The position numbers and the translations under genes are program-made. A stretch of 64,000 nucleotides of DNA, taken from positions 496,001 through 560,000 of the forward strand of contig NZ_JAOVZO020000003.1 of the NCBI RefSeq assembly GCF_025717065.2, given 5' to 3'. This document shows, one piece after another, positions 42,631 to 51,176 of this stretch. Positions within the stretch are counted from its first letter, which is position 1; the number at the start of each line of letters is the position of its first letter. The notes beneath the pieces are model-generated. The model did not search any database and was not told the DNA's origin. It saw only the letters and a program-made list of their open reading frames with translations. Origin of the DNA: Tahibacter soli. Its GTDB lineage: Bacteria; Pseudomonadota; Gammaproteobacteria; Xanthomonadales; Rhodanobacteraceae.

Positions 42631-44066
42631 GGCGTGGCTTCGACGCTCTGCAGTTCGAGATTGCCGAGCGTCGAGACGCCCGCGTAGAAGCGCCACGGAT
42701 CGCCGTCGCCGGCGCCGAGCGCGATGTGGCCGGCGTCGAAGCCGTTGAGCGCCGCATCGAAACTCTGCCAGCGATCGCCGATCCACGCCGTGACCCACGC
42801 GTGCGGCACGAACACGCGGTCGGCGCCGCCGAAGCTCGACGTGTAGGCGAGCCCGTCGACGACGCGCGTCGGAATGCCGAGCGAGCGGCCGAGCGCGGCG
42901 AGCAGCAGCGCGTGCTCGGTGCAGTCGCCTTCGCGCGTCTTGAGCGTTTCGAGCGCCGACGCGTAGCCGACCGAGAGGTTCTTGTCGTCGATGTAGCCGC
43001 GCACGTACGACTCGAGCTGCCGCATGCGCTCGACGTCGGTCTTCGCGCCCTGCGTCGCGGTTTTCGCGAGCGCGACGATTTCCGGCGCGTCCGACTGCAG
43101 CCACGCGTTCGGCGCGCGGTCGGCCGCGACGGGTTTGGCGTTGCCGCCCGCGGCCGGTTTCGCCGCGATCGTCACTTCGATGCGCTCGCCGTTGCGCGCG
43201 ACGCGCTGCTCGTCGGTCGTCGGCAGCTCGAGCTTGCGCGTCTTGTCGCGCGGTGCGAGCGTGTAGCGCAGTCCCGACTTGAGCGCGTCCGGTTCGAGCG
43301 CGCGCGGCGCCTTGAGCAGCGCGTTCGTCAGAAGGTCGGCGCTCTGGTTCGGCGCCTGCGCGCAGGCCTTGTCGCACGCGAGCATTTCGAGCTTCATGCC
43401 GAGCAGCGGCATGACCATCTTTTGCACATTGTACTTTTCATCAATCCACGACACCGCGCTGATCGGCATGCCGGGCACGGCCATGTCCTGTTCGACGCGC
43501 ACGAGTTCGCGGCGGCCGCCGGGCAGGTCGACGCTTTCGCGCCGGCCGATGCGCTTGGACACTTCGATCGCCTGCAGTCCCGACGGCTGGAACGCCAGAT
43601 CCTTGTACGTCGTGCCGGGCGCGATGCCGCGCTTGAGCGCGACGAGGCGCAGGCCTTCGACGAGCAGCGCGCCCTTCGGCCACGGAACGGTCTTTTCCTG
43701 GTTCGCGCCGCCGACCTGGCTCACGACCTTGATCGCGTCGCCGTCGATCTTGCCCTGCGTGACGGTTTCGATGCCCGAGAGTTTCGACGCCGAACGGAAC
43801 GACAGCGGCTTGCCGTCGGCGCTTTCGGTCACGCTTTCGGTCGTGACGATGCCGATGCCGATGCCGCCGCGGTCGATGCGCACGTCGAGCGTCTGCGTCG
43901 TGACGACGCTGCCGTCGCGCTCTTCGCGCAGGTTGTTCATCGAGCCGATCTTGCGGCCTTCGAGCGTGACGCTCATCCAGGTTTCTTCGCGGGGCGCCGC
44001 CTGCACCGATACGGTGTGTGTCAGGCCCGCGGCGGCGAGCAGGGCGACGATGAGATACGAGCGCAT
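42627..44066 (-). CDS. Exported transglutaminase-like protein
   Basis: A 479-residue exported protein. The signal peptide is about 1-23 (VQA-AP). A long N-terminal beta region precedes a transglutaminase-like domain. The catalytic triad is visible as Cys382 in [14 protein letters not shown], His422 in [10 protein letters not shown] and Asp437 in QSFDAAL. These domains cleave or link amide bonds; in bacteria they are often proteases. It forms an operon with the next propeller-like gene. The substrate is unknown. Confidence 0.87.
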   Translation of the reverse strand: MRSYLIVALLAAAGLTHTVSVQAAPREETWMSVTLEGRKIGSMNNLREERDGSVVTTQTLDVRIDRGGIGIGIVTTESVTESADGKPLSFRSASKLSGIETVTQGKIDGDAIKVVSQVGGANQEKTVPWPKGALLVEGLRLVALKRGIAPGTTYKDLAFQPSGLQAIEVSKRIGRRESVDLPGGRRELVRVEQDMAVPGMPISAVSWIDEKYNVQKMVMPLLGMKLEMLACDKACAQAPNQSADLLTNALLKAPRALEPDALKSGLRYTLAPRDKTRKLELPTTDEQRVARNGERIEVTIAAKPAAGGNAKPVAADRAPNAWLQSDAPEIVALAKTATQGAKTDVERMRQLESYVRGYIDDKNLSVGYASALETLKTREGDCTEHALLLAALGRSLGIPTRVVDGLAYTSSFGGADRVFVPHAWVTAWIGDRWQSFDAALNGFDAGHIALGAGDGDPWRFYAGVSTLGNLELQSVEATP

Positions 44067-44186
44067 GAAGATCCCTTGCGTGAGTTCGCTGCGGCGACCT
44101 TACCGAGGTTCGCCGATCGAAGTCGAGCGACCGGCGGGCGATTCGCGAAGTTCCCGTACAATGCCCGCTTCGTTTCGGAGGACCGC

Positions 44187-45368
44187 ATGAAACCGTTTGG
44201 AACGCCGCATACCGCGGGCGCGGTGCGCCTGATGCTGCTCGGCTCGGGCGAACTCGGCAAGGAAGTCGCGATCGAGGCGCAGCGCTACGCCGTCGAAGTG
44301 ATCGCGGTCGACCGCTACGCGAACGCGCCGGCGATGCAGGTCGCGCATCGCAGCCATGTCATCAACATGCTCGACGGCGACGCGCTGCGCGCATTGATCG
44401 AACGCGAGCAGCCCGACCTCGTCGTGCCCGAGATCGAAGCGATCCACACGCCGACGCTGGTCGAGCTCGAAGCGAACGGCCTGCGCGTGATTCCGACCGC
44501 GCGCGCGGCGTGGCTGACGATGGACCGAGAAGGCATCCGTCGTCTCGCGGCCGAAACGCTCGCGCTGCCGACCTCGCCGTACCGGTTCTGCTCGACGCAC
44601 GATGAATTTCGCGACGCGGTCGCCGCGCTCGGCGTTCCGTGCGTCGTCAAGCCGGTGATGAGTTCGTCGGGCAAGGGCCAGAGCGTGATCCGCCACGATG
44701 CCGACGTCGACGCCGCGTGGGACTACGCACAGTCCGGCGGCCGAGCGGGGCAGGGGCGCGTGATCGTCGAAGGCTTCGTCGAATTCGACTACGAAATCAC
44801 GCTGCTGACCGTGCGCCACCGCGACGGCACGGGCTTCTGCGAGCCGATCGGGCATCTGCAGGTGGACGGCGACTATCGCGAGTCGTGGCAGCCGCAACCG
44901 ATGTCGGCGCTCGCGCTCGATCGCGCGCGGCACATCGCGCGCGTCGTCACCGACAACCTCGGCGGCCACGGCGTGTTCGGCGTGGAACTCTTCGTGCGGG
45001 GCGACGAAGTGATCTTCTCGGAAGTGAGTCCGCGCCCGCACGACACCGGCCTCGTCACGCTGATTTCGCAGGAGCTGAGCCAGTTTGCGCTGCATGCGCG
45101 CGCGATACTCGGCCTGCCGGTGCCGGCGATCCGCCAGCTCGGGCCGTCGGCGTCGTGCGCGGTGCTCGTCGAGGGCGACGGCGCGGGTCCGACGTATCGC
45201 GGCGTCGCCGAGGCGCTCGCCGAGCCCGACACGATGCTGCGCCTGTTCGGCAAGCCGGAGGTGCGCGGCCGGCGCCGCATGGCGGTGACGCTCGCGCGCG
45301 ACGCCGACGTCGACGCGGCGCGCGCGAAGGCGAGGCGTGCGGCACAAAAAATCATTGTGGATATTTGA
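44187..45368 (+). CDS. purT: Formate-dependent phosphoribosylglycinamide formyltransferase PurT
   Basis: A 393-residue ATP-grasp enzyme of purine synthesis. It makes formyl-GAR from GAR, formate and [48 protein letters not shown] is the nucleotide-recognition start, [13 protein letters not shown] the ATP-grasp loop, and [17 protein letters not shown] the metal site. Length matches E. coli PurT (392). CGGAGG lies before the ATG at 44187. The gene stands alone between a divergent transglutaminase and a downstream enzyme. Confidence 0.96.
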   Translation: MKPFGTPHTAGAVRLMLLGSGELGKEVAIEAQRYAVEVIAVDRYANAPAMQVAHRSHVINMLDGDALRALIEREQPDLVVPEIEAIHTPTLVELEANGLRVIPTARAAWLTMDREGIRRLAAETLALPTSPYRFCSTHDEFRDAVAALGVPCVVKPVMSSSGKGQSVIRHDADVDAAWDYAQSGGRAGQGRVIVEGFVEFDYEITLLTVRHRDGTGFCEPIGHLQVDGDYRESWQPQPMSALALDRARHIARVVTDNLGGHGVFGVELFVRGDEVIFSEVSPRPHDTGLVTLISQELSQFALHARAILGLPVPAIRQLGPSASCAVLVEGDGAGPTYRGVAEALAEPDTMLRLFGKPEVRGRRRMAVTLARDADVDAARAKARRAAQKIIVDI

Positions 45369-45393
45369 AGCGGCGCTGCGGAGGCATTGACCG

Positions 45394-46905
45394 ATGCAAG
45401 CAGGACTCTCGGGGTGGGTGCTCGGCACGATCGAGCTGATGTCGGCGCTGTTCCTGCTCGTGGTCGGCACGGTCGTGCTGGCGACGCTCGTGTTCTTCGT
45501 CGTCGACCGCAATCAGACGCGCAGCGCCGTGCTGCGCAACTATCCGGTCATCGGCCGCTTTCGCTACTGGTTCGAGCACCTCGGCGAATTCTTCCGCCAG
45601 TATTTCTTCGCGATGGACCGCGAGGAGCTGCCGTTCAACCGCGCGCAGCGGCAGTGGGTCTATCGCGCCGCGAAGGACGTCGACAACACGCGCGCGTTCG
45701 GCTCGACGCGCGATCTGAAGCCCGAAGGCACGGTGTTCTTCATCAACACGGCGTTTCCGACGCTCGATGAGGATGCGGTCGAGCCCGAGCCGCTCGTGAT
45801 CGGTCCCTACGCGCGCGAGCCGTATCGGCACGCGGCGTTCTTCAACGTGTCGGCGATGAGCTTCGGCGCGATCTCGGCGCCGGCCGTGCGCGCGCTGACG
45901 CGCGGTGCGAAGATGGCCGGCGTGTGGGTCGACACCGGCGAGGGCGGCCTCGCGCCGTACCACCTGGAAGGCGGCTGCGACATCGTGTTCGAGATCGGCA
46001 CGGCGAAATACGGCGTGCGCACCGACGACGGCCGGCTCGACGACGCCAGGCTGCGTGCGGTCGCGGCGCATCCGCAGGTGAAGATGATCAACGTCAAACT
46101 CGGACAGGGCGCCAAGCCGGGCAAGGGCGGCGTGCTGCCGGGCGCGAAGGTGACGCCGGAAATCGCGGCGATCCGCGGCATTCCGGTCGGCGCCGACTCG
46201 ATCAGCCCGAACCGGCATCCGGAAATCGCGAACGTCGGCGAGCTGCTCGACATGATCGCGCACATCCGCGACGTCACCGGCAAGCCGACCGGCTTCAAGG
46301 CGCCGCTCGGCGACGTCGACTGGATTGCGCAACTTTGCGACGAAGTGCACAAGCGCGGCATCGAGAGCGCGCCGGACTTCATCGTCGTCGACGGTTCGGA
46401 AGGCGGCACCGGCGCGGCGCCGCAGTCGCTGATGGACGGCGTCGGCCTGCCGCTGCGCGAGGCGCTGCCGCTGCTCGTCGATACGCTGATCCGCGCGAAC
46501 TTGCGCGAACGCATCCGCGTCGTGTGTTCGGGCAAGTGCATCACGCCGTACGAAGTGGCGTGGGCGCTCGCGATGGGCGCCGACTTCGTCAATTCGGCGC
46601 GCGGCTTCATGTTCGCGCTGGGCTGCATCCAGGCGCTGCAGTGCAACCGCAACACGTGTCCGACCGGCATCACGACGCACGATCCGCGGCTGCAGCGCGG
46701 CCTCGTGGTGACCGACAAGGCCGAGCGCGTCGGCCACTACGCGGCGAACCTGATGCGCGAGGTCGGCATCATCGCGCACGCGTGCGGCGTGCGCGAACCG
46801 CGGCAGCTGCGGCGCTGGCATGCGCGCGTGGTCGGCGACGACGGCCTTTCGCGTAGACTCGACGAACTCTATCCGTATCCGCCGAGCGCCGGAGCCTCGC
46901 AGTGA
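45394..46905 (+). CDS. FMN-binding glutamate synthase family protein
   Basis: A 503-residue membrane-linked flavoprotein. Two N-terminal helices (about 12-40) precede a GltB central domain homologue. MSFGAISAPAVRALTRGAKMAG and GEGGLAPYHLEGGCDIVFEIGTAKYGVR bind FMN, and IVVDGSEGGTGAAPQ lies in the core. The iron-sulphur cysteines GCIQALQCNRNTCPTG are intact, but the amidotransferase domain is missing. It is a GltB-like oxidoreductase of uncertain reaction, fairly common in proteobacteria. It overlaps the next small gene by GTGA. Confidence 0.9.
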   Translation: MQAGLSGWVLGTIELMSALFLLVVGTVVLATLVFFVVDRNQTRSAVLRNYPVIGRFRYWFEHLGEFFRQYFFAMDREELPFNRAQRQWVYRAAKDVDNTRAFGSTRDLKPEGTVFFINTAFPTLDEDAVEPEPLVIGPYAREPYRHAAFFNVSAMSFGAISAPAVRALTRGAKMAGVWVDTGEGGLAPYHLEGGCDIVFEIGTAKYGVRTDDGRLDDARLRAVAAHPQVKMINVKLGQGAKPGKGGVLPGAKVTPEIAAIRGIPVGADSISPNRHPEIANVGELLDMIAHIRDVTGKPTGFKAPLGDVDWIAQLCDEVHKRGIESAPDFIVVDGSEGGTGAAPQSLMDGVGLPLREALPLLVDTLIRANLRERIRVVCSGKCITPYEVAWALAMGADFVNSARGFMFALGCIQALQCNRNTCPTGITTHDPRLQRGLVVTDKAERVGHYAANLMREVGIIAHACGVREPRQLRRWHARVVGDDGLSRRLDELYPYPPSAGASQ

Positions 46906-47174
46906 CCGAAACGTCGTCCTATGCCGTCTACCTTTTTCCGCAGGCGCTCGAAGCGCTCGGCGAACCGATCAAGCCGTACGTGCAGGAAGGTCCGGGTGGC
47001 ACACATATCGTCTGCGCCGAAATCGACGTATCGGGACCGCTGTTCGGCCTGACCCTGACCGGCCGCGATGCGCAGGGGCGCTCGAGCGAACTCGAAATCA
47101 TGATCCCGCACGCGATGGTGAAGCTCGTGATGTCGATCCACAGCGAGCACGGCTTCGGGTTCAAGCAGGCGTGA
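46902..47174 (+). CDS. Small hypothetical protein coupled to the GltB-like gene
   Basis: A 90-residue protein starting with GTG that overlaps the previous stop. It begins TETSSYAVYLFPQALEALGEPIKPYV and is beta-rich with no signal peptide or membrane helix. I do not recognise the family. Translation coupling implies it works with, or is regulated with, the GltB-like enzyme. It is followed by a convergent structured region. Confidence 0.6.
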   Translation: MTETSSYAVYLFPQALEALGEPIKPYVQEGPGGTHIVCAEIDVSGPLFGLTLTGRDAQGRSSELEIMIPHAMVKLVMSIHSEHGFGFKQA

Positions 47175-47208
47175 GCCGGCGGCCCGGTTTTCGGGGTTTC
47201 CGAATCTG

Positions 47209-47249
47209 AAAAACGGCGACGCAGGCCGCCCCCCGGCAAGCCTGCGTCG
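47209..47249 (-). terminator. Rho-independent terminator on the minus strand
   Basis: Read leftward: a 10-bp stem (CGACGCAGGC with GCCTGCGTCG, at 47240-47249 and 47217-47226), a 13-base loop, then CCG and TTTTT. It could end the small leftward secreted-protein gene or a leftward RNA. Its first arm overlaps one end of the 6S-like structure. Confidence 0.85.
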
Positions 47250-47436
47250 TGATGTTCCCCGCCCGCTGTTCCTGGGTCGCACTCGAAAGGTCTGGCGAGA
47301 GAGGGCGCCGCCCTCTTCCATGCCGGGGTCAGGCGCGGTCCCGAACGACACCCTCTCACGCCAGACCTTTCGACGGGCGCTCCTCGCCCGTCGGTTACCC
47401 AGAACGTAAAAGGGCGCCGAAAACGAACACGGCAGG
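47241..47436. ncRNA. Long structured RNA element resembling 6S RNA
   Basis: The 196-base segment can fold into one long hairpin. A closing stem (CCTGC, CGTG and TTC near 47241-47257 with 47425-47436) is followed by CGCCC and GTTC-CTGGGT pairing with 47397-47416. A 22-bp arm (47284-47305 with 47351-47372, one mismatch) forms the distal stem. On the plus strand, a small hairpin (47372-47392) followed by GGTTAC lies on the 3-prime side of the bubble, and GATGTTC lies near the 5-prime end, as in 6S RNA. No clear promoter is seen on either strand, and a minus-strand terminator overlaps one end, so the strand is unresolved. Confidence 0.45.
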
Positions 47437-47482
47437 TACAGTGTTTCGGTTTCGTTCAGGTTGGCCCGCCCGAATGGCGTGC

Positions 47483-47767
47483 TTACGGCATTGCCGCGGC
47501 GTCGATGCGATCGAGCTGAACGACGATGCGGCCGTATTCCTGGCTCTTGAGCTCCACCGTCTTGTTCGACGTGCAGCCGACGACGAGACCGCCGATCTTT
47601 TCGCCGTTCACGAACAGCGTGACGCCTTTCTTCGAATCGTGGCTCTGTTTGAGGATCGACGCCCACGCGCCGCCGCACTGGTCGATCGCGGGTTCTTCGG
47701 CGGCGTGCGCGACGGGTACGGCGGCGGCAACGAGAACGAAAAGGGTTGTGCGCAACGGTCGGTTCAT
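47483..47767 (-). CDS. Small secreted protein
   Basis: A 94-residue protein with a signal peptide (about 1-22, AHA-AE). The mature domain has two Cys residues (DQCGGAW and VVGCTSN) and a small beta pattern (GVTLFVNGEKIGGLVVGC). I do not recognise the family. It follows bpt by 75 bases on the same strand and may be read from it. The long structured region lies downstream of its stop. Confidence 0.65.
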   Translation of the reverse strand: MNRPLRTTLFVLVAAAVPVAHAAEEPAIDQCGGAWASILKQSHDSKKGVTLFVNGEKIGGLVVGCTSNKTVELKSQEYGRIVVQLDRIDAAAMP

Positions 47768-47842
47768 GGCGGCTCCAAGGATGTCGGAACGACAAACGGC
47801 GGGCGACCGGCGGACCGAACACGCTATCGGGCCGCGCGGCGA

Positions 47843-48577
47843 TCAGTCTTCCGCCACCGCCGTTTCGGCGTCGTCCGCCAGATCGACCCATTGCCCGCCG
47901 CGCACGACCTGCAACGGCCGGTACAGCCGCTTGTAGTCCATTTTGGGGTGCCCGGCGATCCAGTAGCCGAGATACAGGTGCGCAAGACCCGCGCGCCGCG
48001 CCCAGGCGAGCTGCTGCAGGATCGCGAACGTGCCGAGTCCGCGCGCGGTCTCCGCCGGATCGTAGAACGTGTACACGGCCGACAGGCCTTCGGCGCAGAC
48101 GTCGGTGACGGCGACGCCGAGCAGCCGGCCGTCCTTGCGCAGCTCGAGAAACCGCGTCGGGCTCCAGTGCGTGTAGAGAAACCGCGCGAAGTCGTCGGGC
48201 GCGGGATGGTCCATGCCGCCGTCGGCGTGGCGCGCGTCGAGGTAGCGGCGGTACAAATGGAAGTATTCGGCCGTATAGGCGGCCGGAACGTCGGCGACCG
48301 CGAGGTCGGCGTTGCGCGCCAGACACCGGCGCTGGCTGCGGTTCGGCACGAACGCGGCGGCCGGCACGCGGCACGGCACGCAGGCGCGGCACTGCGCGCA
48401 GTGCGGGTGGTAGACGTGGCCGCCGGCGCGACGAAAGCCGCGCGTCAGCGCAAGGCCGTAGATTGCCGCGAGATTCGGCGCGCTCGGATCGATCACGAGG
48501 TTCTGCGCGCTGCGGTCGGCGTAGTAGCCGCAGTCGTGCGGCAACGTCTGGAAGAGGCGTACGACCTCGGATTTCAT
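47843..48577 (-). CDS. bpt: Aspartate/glutamate leucyl transferase Bpt
   Basis: A 244-residue N-end-rule enzyme. Bpt moves leucine from Leu-tRNA to N-terminal Asp or Glu, marking proteins for ClpAP via ClpS. The N-terminal ATE domain has FQTLPHDCGYYADRSAQNLVIDP and the HPHCAQCRACVPCRVP Cys cluster. The C-terminal domain has RFLELRKDGRLLGVAVTDV and LGYWIAGHPKMDYKRLYRPLQ. Length matches bacterial Bpt. It is the last main gene of the kinase-DUF502-tesB-DUF2007-DUF421 operon. Confidence 0.93.
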   Translation of the reverse strand: MKSEVVRLFQTLPHDCGYYADRSAQNLVIDPSAPNLAAIYGLALTRGFRRAGGHVYHPHCAQCRACVPCRVPAAAFVPNRSQRRCLARNADLAVADVPAAYTAEYFHLYRRYLDARHADGGMDHPAPDDFARFLYTHWSPTRFLELRKDGRLLGVAVTDVCAEGLSAVYTFYDPAETARGLGTFAILQQLAWARRAGLAHLYLGYWIAGHPKMDYKRLYRPLQVVRGGQWVDLADDAETAVAED

Positions 48578-48612
48578 GCGCGCAGATTACGACAGTTCGC
48601 GTAGTCGTGCCG

Positions 48613-49095
48613 TCAGCGCGGCGCCGGCGCCGCGTCGCGCTTTTTGACCGAGATCGCGCCGTTGGTTTCGAGCACCGCCAGCTCGATCTCGTCGACGCCG
48701 AAACAGCCCGCGCGGCGCAGCGCGGCGTGCAGCTCGGCGTCGGAAATCTGGTTCTTGGCGAGCGCCTCGTGCAGCACGCGCCCGTGCAGCACCAGGAGTT
48801 CCGGGCTGCCTTCGATCACGCGCTCGATGCGCGGGCTGTAGAGGCTCAGGGCGCCGAACAGGTAATTCCAGCCGACCAGTACCGCCGCAACGATGAGTCC
48901 GCCCAGGAGCGAGTTGTCCGGCCCGAGCATCGCGTTCTGCACGGCGTTGGAGATGATGAGGAGCAGCAGGAGATCGAACGGCGTGAGCTGGCCGACCTGG
49001 CGCCGGCCGATCAGGCGGATCATCGCGAACAGCGCGAGAAACACGACGCTGCCGCGAATCACGAGCTCCCACCACGGCACGGACAGGGTCCACAT
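48613..49095 (-). CDS. DUF421/YetF-like membrane protein
   Basis: A 160-residue protein with three N-terminal membrane helices (about 5-80) and a short cytosolic domain. RLIGRRQVGQLTPFDLLLLLIISNAVQNAMLG is the DUF421/YetF hallmark, and SPELLVLHGRVLHEALAKNQISDAELHAALRRAG the soluble part. Function is unknown. It is 19 bases after the DUF2007 gene and 35 bases before bpt, on one transcript. Confidence 0.9.
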   Translation of the reverse strand: MWTLSVPWWELVIRGSVVFLALFAMIRLIGRRQVGQLTPFDLLLLLIISNAVQNAMLGPDNSLLGGLIVAAVLVGWNYLFGALSLYSPRIERVIEGSPELLVLHGRVLHEALAKNQISDAELHAALRRAGCFGVDEIELAVLETNGAISVKKRDAAPAPR

Positions 49096-49114
49096 GGCGC
49101 GCTCCTCGTCGGCG

Positions 49115-49567
49115 TTACTGCACCTTGACCGGGATGACCTCGCGCTTGGGCGGCTGCGGCTTGTCGCCGTACACCTGGCAGCTCTTGAGCGCGAGCATGA
49201 CCGACATGATACCGACCACGGCGAGCGCGGCCATGCGCGCGCGGCTCGCGACCGAGCGGTGGCGCGCCGGGCCGTAGGGGCGCGTGGTTTCTTCGCGCAG
49301 CGTGGGAATCTCGTCGCTGTAGCGCGTCGGCGGCTCGATGCCGGCTTCGCGCAGAAGCTCGCGCGCGCGCGTCTGGTCGTTCGCGTTGACCACCCACACC
49401 TGCGGCCACGACGCGACGTCCGGCCGCTGGCTGTAGCTGAACTTCTTCCAGTCGGCACCCTTGTACGAGCTGCGATTGGATACCGTGGTTTCGATGGCGT
49501 GCGTGTTCAGAAGCTCGACCACGCGGTCGATGTTCTCGTTGCGCAGCGAGGTGTAGACCTGTCTCAT
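49115..49567 (-). CDS. DUF2007 domain membrane-anchored protein
   Basis: A 150-residue protein. YTSLRNENIDRVVELLNTHAIETTVSNRS at the start matches the DUF2007 (putative signal-transducing) fold, and VWVVNANDQTRARELLREAGI completes it. A C-terminal helix (about 110-128) anchors it, followed by a Pro/Lys-rich tail. The ATG at 49567 overlaps the tesB stop by ATGA. Function is unknown. Confidence 0.8.
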   Translation of the reverse strand: MRQVYTSLRNENIDRVVELLNTHAIETTVSNRSSYKGADWKKFSYSQRPDVASWPQVWVVNANDQTRARELLREAGIEPPTRYSDEIPTLREETTRPYGPARHRSVASRARMAALAVVGIMSVMLALKSCQVYGDKPQPPKREVIPVKVQ

Positions 49568-50445
49568 GCTTTGCGTGGCTCCACCGGCGCGAGCCGGATC
49601 AGTCCTTCCTGCGCGGTGCTCGCGACGAGCACGCCCTCGCGCGTGTAGATCATGCCGCGCGACAGGCCGCGCGCGTTCTGCGCGCTCGGGCTGTCGCACG
49701 AATACAGCAGCCAGTCGTCGACGCGGAACGCGCGATGGAACCACAGCGCGTGGTCGAGGCTCGCCATCTGCACGTTCGGCTGGAAGTACGAGATGCCGTG
49801 CGGAAACGTCGCGGTGCCGACCAGATGAAAATCGGACGCGTAGGCGAGCATCGCGCGGTGCAGGTCGGGCGCGTCCGGCGCGCGGTCGGACAGGCGAAAC
49901 CACACCTGCTGATACGGCGGCCGTTTCGGCGGGTTGAACTCGTTGCGCGGATACACCGGCCGGAACTCGAACGGACCTTTCATGCCGAGCCAGCGTTGCA
50001 ATTTGACCGGAATCTTCGCGAACTCCTCCGGCGGTATCGGCTCGGGCGGATGCAGGTCTTCGGGCATCGGCACCTCGGGCATCGACAGCTGGTGCTCGAC
50101 GCCCGGTTCTTCGATCTGGAACGACACGGTGCACACGAAAATCGGCTGGCCGTGCTGGACCGCGACGACGCGGCGCACCGAAAAGCTGCTGCCGTCGCGC
50201 GTGCGTTCGACCGAATAGACGATCGGCGCGTCGATGTCGCCGGCACGCAGAAAATACGCGTGCAGCGAATGCGCGTAGCGCGGGCCGTCGACGGTTTTCT
50301 GCGCGGCCGACAGCGCCTGGCCGAGCACCTGGCCGCCGAAGACGTACTTCGTGCCGATGTCGCGGCTCTGGCCGCGGAACAGATTGTCCTCGAGCCGTTC
50401 GAGCGCGAGGAGGTCGATCAGTTCGTGAACGACGGGGCTGGTCAT
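49564..50445 (-). CDS. tesB: Acyl-CoA thioesterase II TesB
   Basis: A 293-residue double-hotdog thioesterase that hydrolyses medium- and long-chain acyl-CoA. DNLFRGQSRDIGTKYVFGGQVLGQALSAAQKTV, HAYFLRAGDIDAPIVYSVERTRDGSSFSVRRV and SLDHALWFHRAFRVDDWLLYSCDSPSAQNARG are all conserved in TesB. Length equals E. coli TesB (286) within a few residues. It is followed at once by the DUF2007 gene. Confidence 0.95.
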   Translation of the reverse strand: MTSPVVHELIDLLALERLEDNLFRGQSRDIGTKYVFGGQVLGQALSAAQKTVDGPRYAHSLHAYFLRAGDIDAPIVYSVERTRDGSSFSVRRVVAVQHGQPIFVCTVSFQIEEPGVEHQLSMPEVPMPEDLHPPEPIPPEEFAKIPVKLQRWLGMKGPFEFRPVYPRNEFNPPKRPPYQQVWFRLSDRAPDAPDLHRAMLAYASDFHLVGTATFPHGISYFQPNVQMASLDHALWFHRAFRVDDWLLYSCDSPSAQNARGLSRGMIYTREGVLVASTAQEGLIRLAPVEPRKA

Positions 50446-50494
50446 GGGCGGTTTCAAACGAAAGGGCCGCGCATTATACGGGCGAGTATCGCCG

Positions 50495-51154
50495 TCAGGG
50501 CTTGGCGGCGTCGCCGTCGATGCCGGGCAGCGGGGTCTCCGGCGCCACGGCGCCGACCGACAGCACGAACGCCATCGCCTGATCGACGCTCCAGTCGGTC
50601 GCGGTGAGCTTCGCCAGCGGTACGATCTCAAGATAGCCGCCGGTCGGATTCGGCGTCGTCGGCACGTAGACAGCGGCCATTTCGCGGCCGTCGGCGTCCG
50701 CGAACACGCGCGTGACGAAGCCGATCGTTTTCAATTCCGGCGACGGAAAGTCGATCAGCACGACACGCTGCGTGCCGTTCGGCTTGTTCTGCAGCATCGC
50801 CATCAGTTTCTTGGTGCCGCCGTAGACCGAGTGCACGAGCGGGATGCGCTCCATCATGCGGTCGAACGCGGCGAGCAGGCGCTGGCCGATCACGCGGTTG
50901 GCGACGAGGCCGACGACGTACAGGGTCACGATCGTCGCGACGAAGCCGATGATCGAGATCACCCACGGCGAATCGAACACCGCGGCGGCGCGCGGGAAGA
51001 TCGCGCCGAGTCCGAGCAGCATCGGTTTGATGATCGGCGTGCCGAATTCCGACAGCAGCGAGACGACGAAGCGGAATACGAGAAACGTGATCCACAACGG
51101 AACAATGGTAAGAATTCCGGTGATCAGGTAACGCTGCAGATAAAGCGGGCGCAT
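50495..51154 (-). CDS. DUF502 membrane protein
   Basis: A 219-residue protein with two membrane helices (about 8-35 and 60-85) and a soluble C-terminus. YLITGILTIVPLWITFLVFRFVV and IPLVHSVYGGTKKLMAMLQNK followed by FPSPELKTIGFVTR and VYVPTTPNPTGGYLEIV are the DUF502 core. Function is unknown. It lies 22 bases after the kinase gene and 49 before tesB, in one operon. Confidence 0.93.
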   Translation of the reverse strand: MRPLYLQRYLITGILTIVPLWITFLVFRFVVSLLSEFGTPIIKPMLLGLGAIFPRAAAVFDSPWVISIIGFVATIVTLYVVGLVANRVIGQRLLAAFDRMMERIPLVHSVYGGTKKLMAMLQNKPNGTQRVVLIDFPSPELKTIGFVTRVFADADGREMAAVYVPTTPNPTGGYLEIVPLAKLTATDWSVDQAMAFVLSVGAVAPETPLPGIDGDAAKP

Positions 51155-51176
51155 AAGTCCTTGCCGGTTTTGCGTA

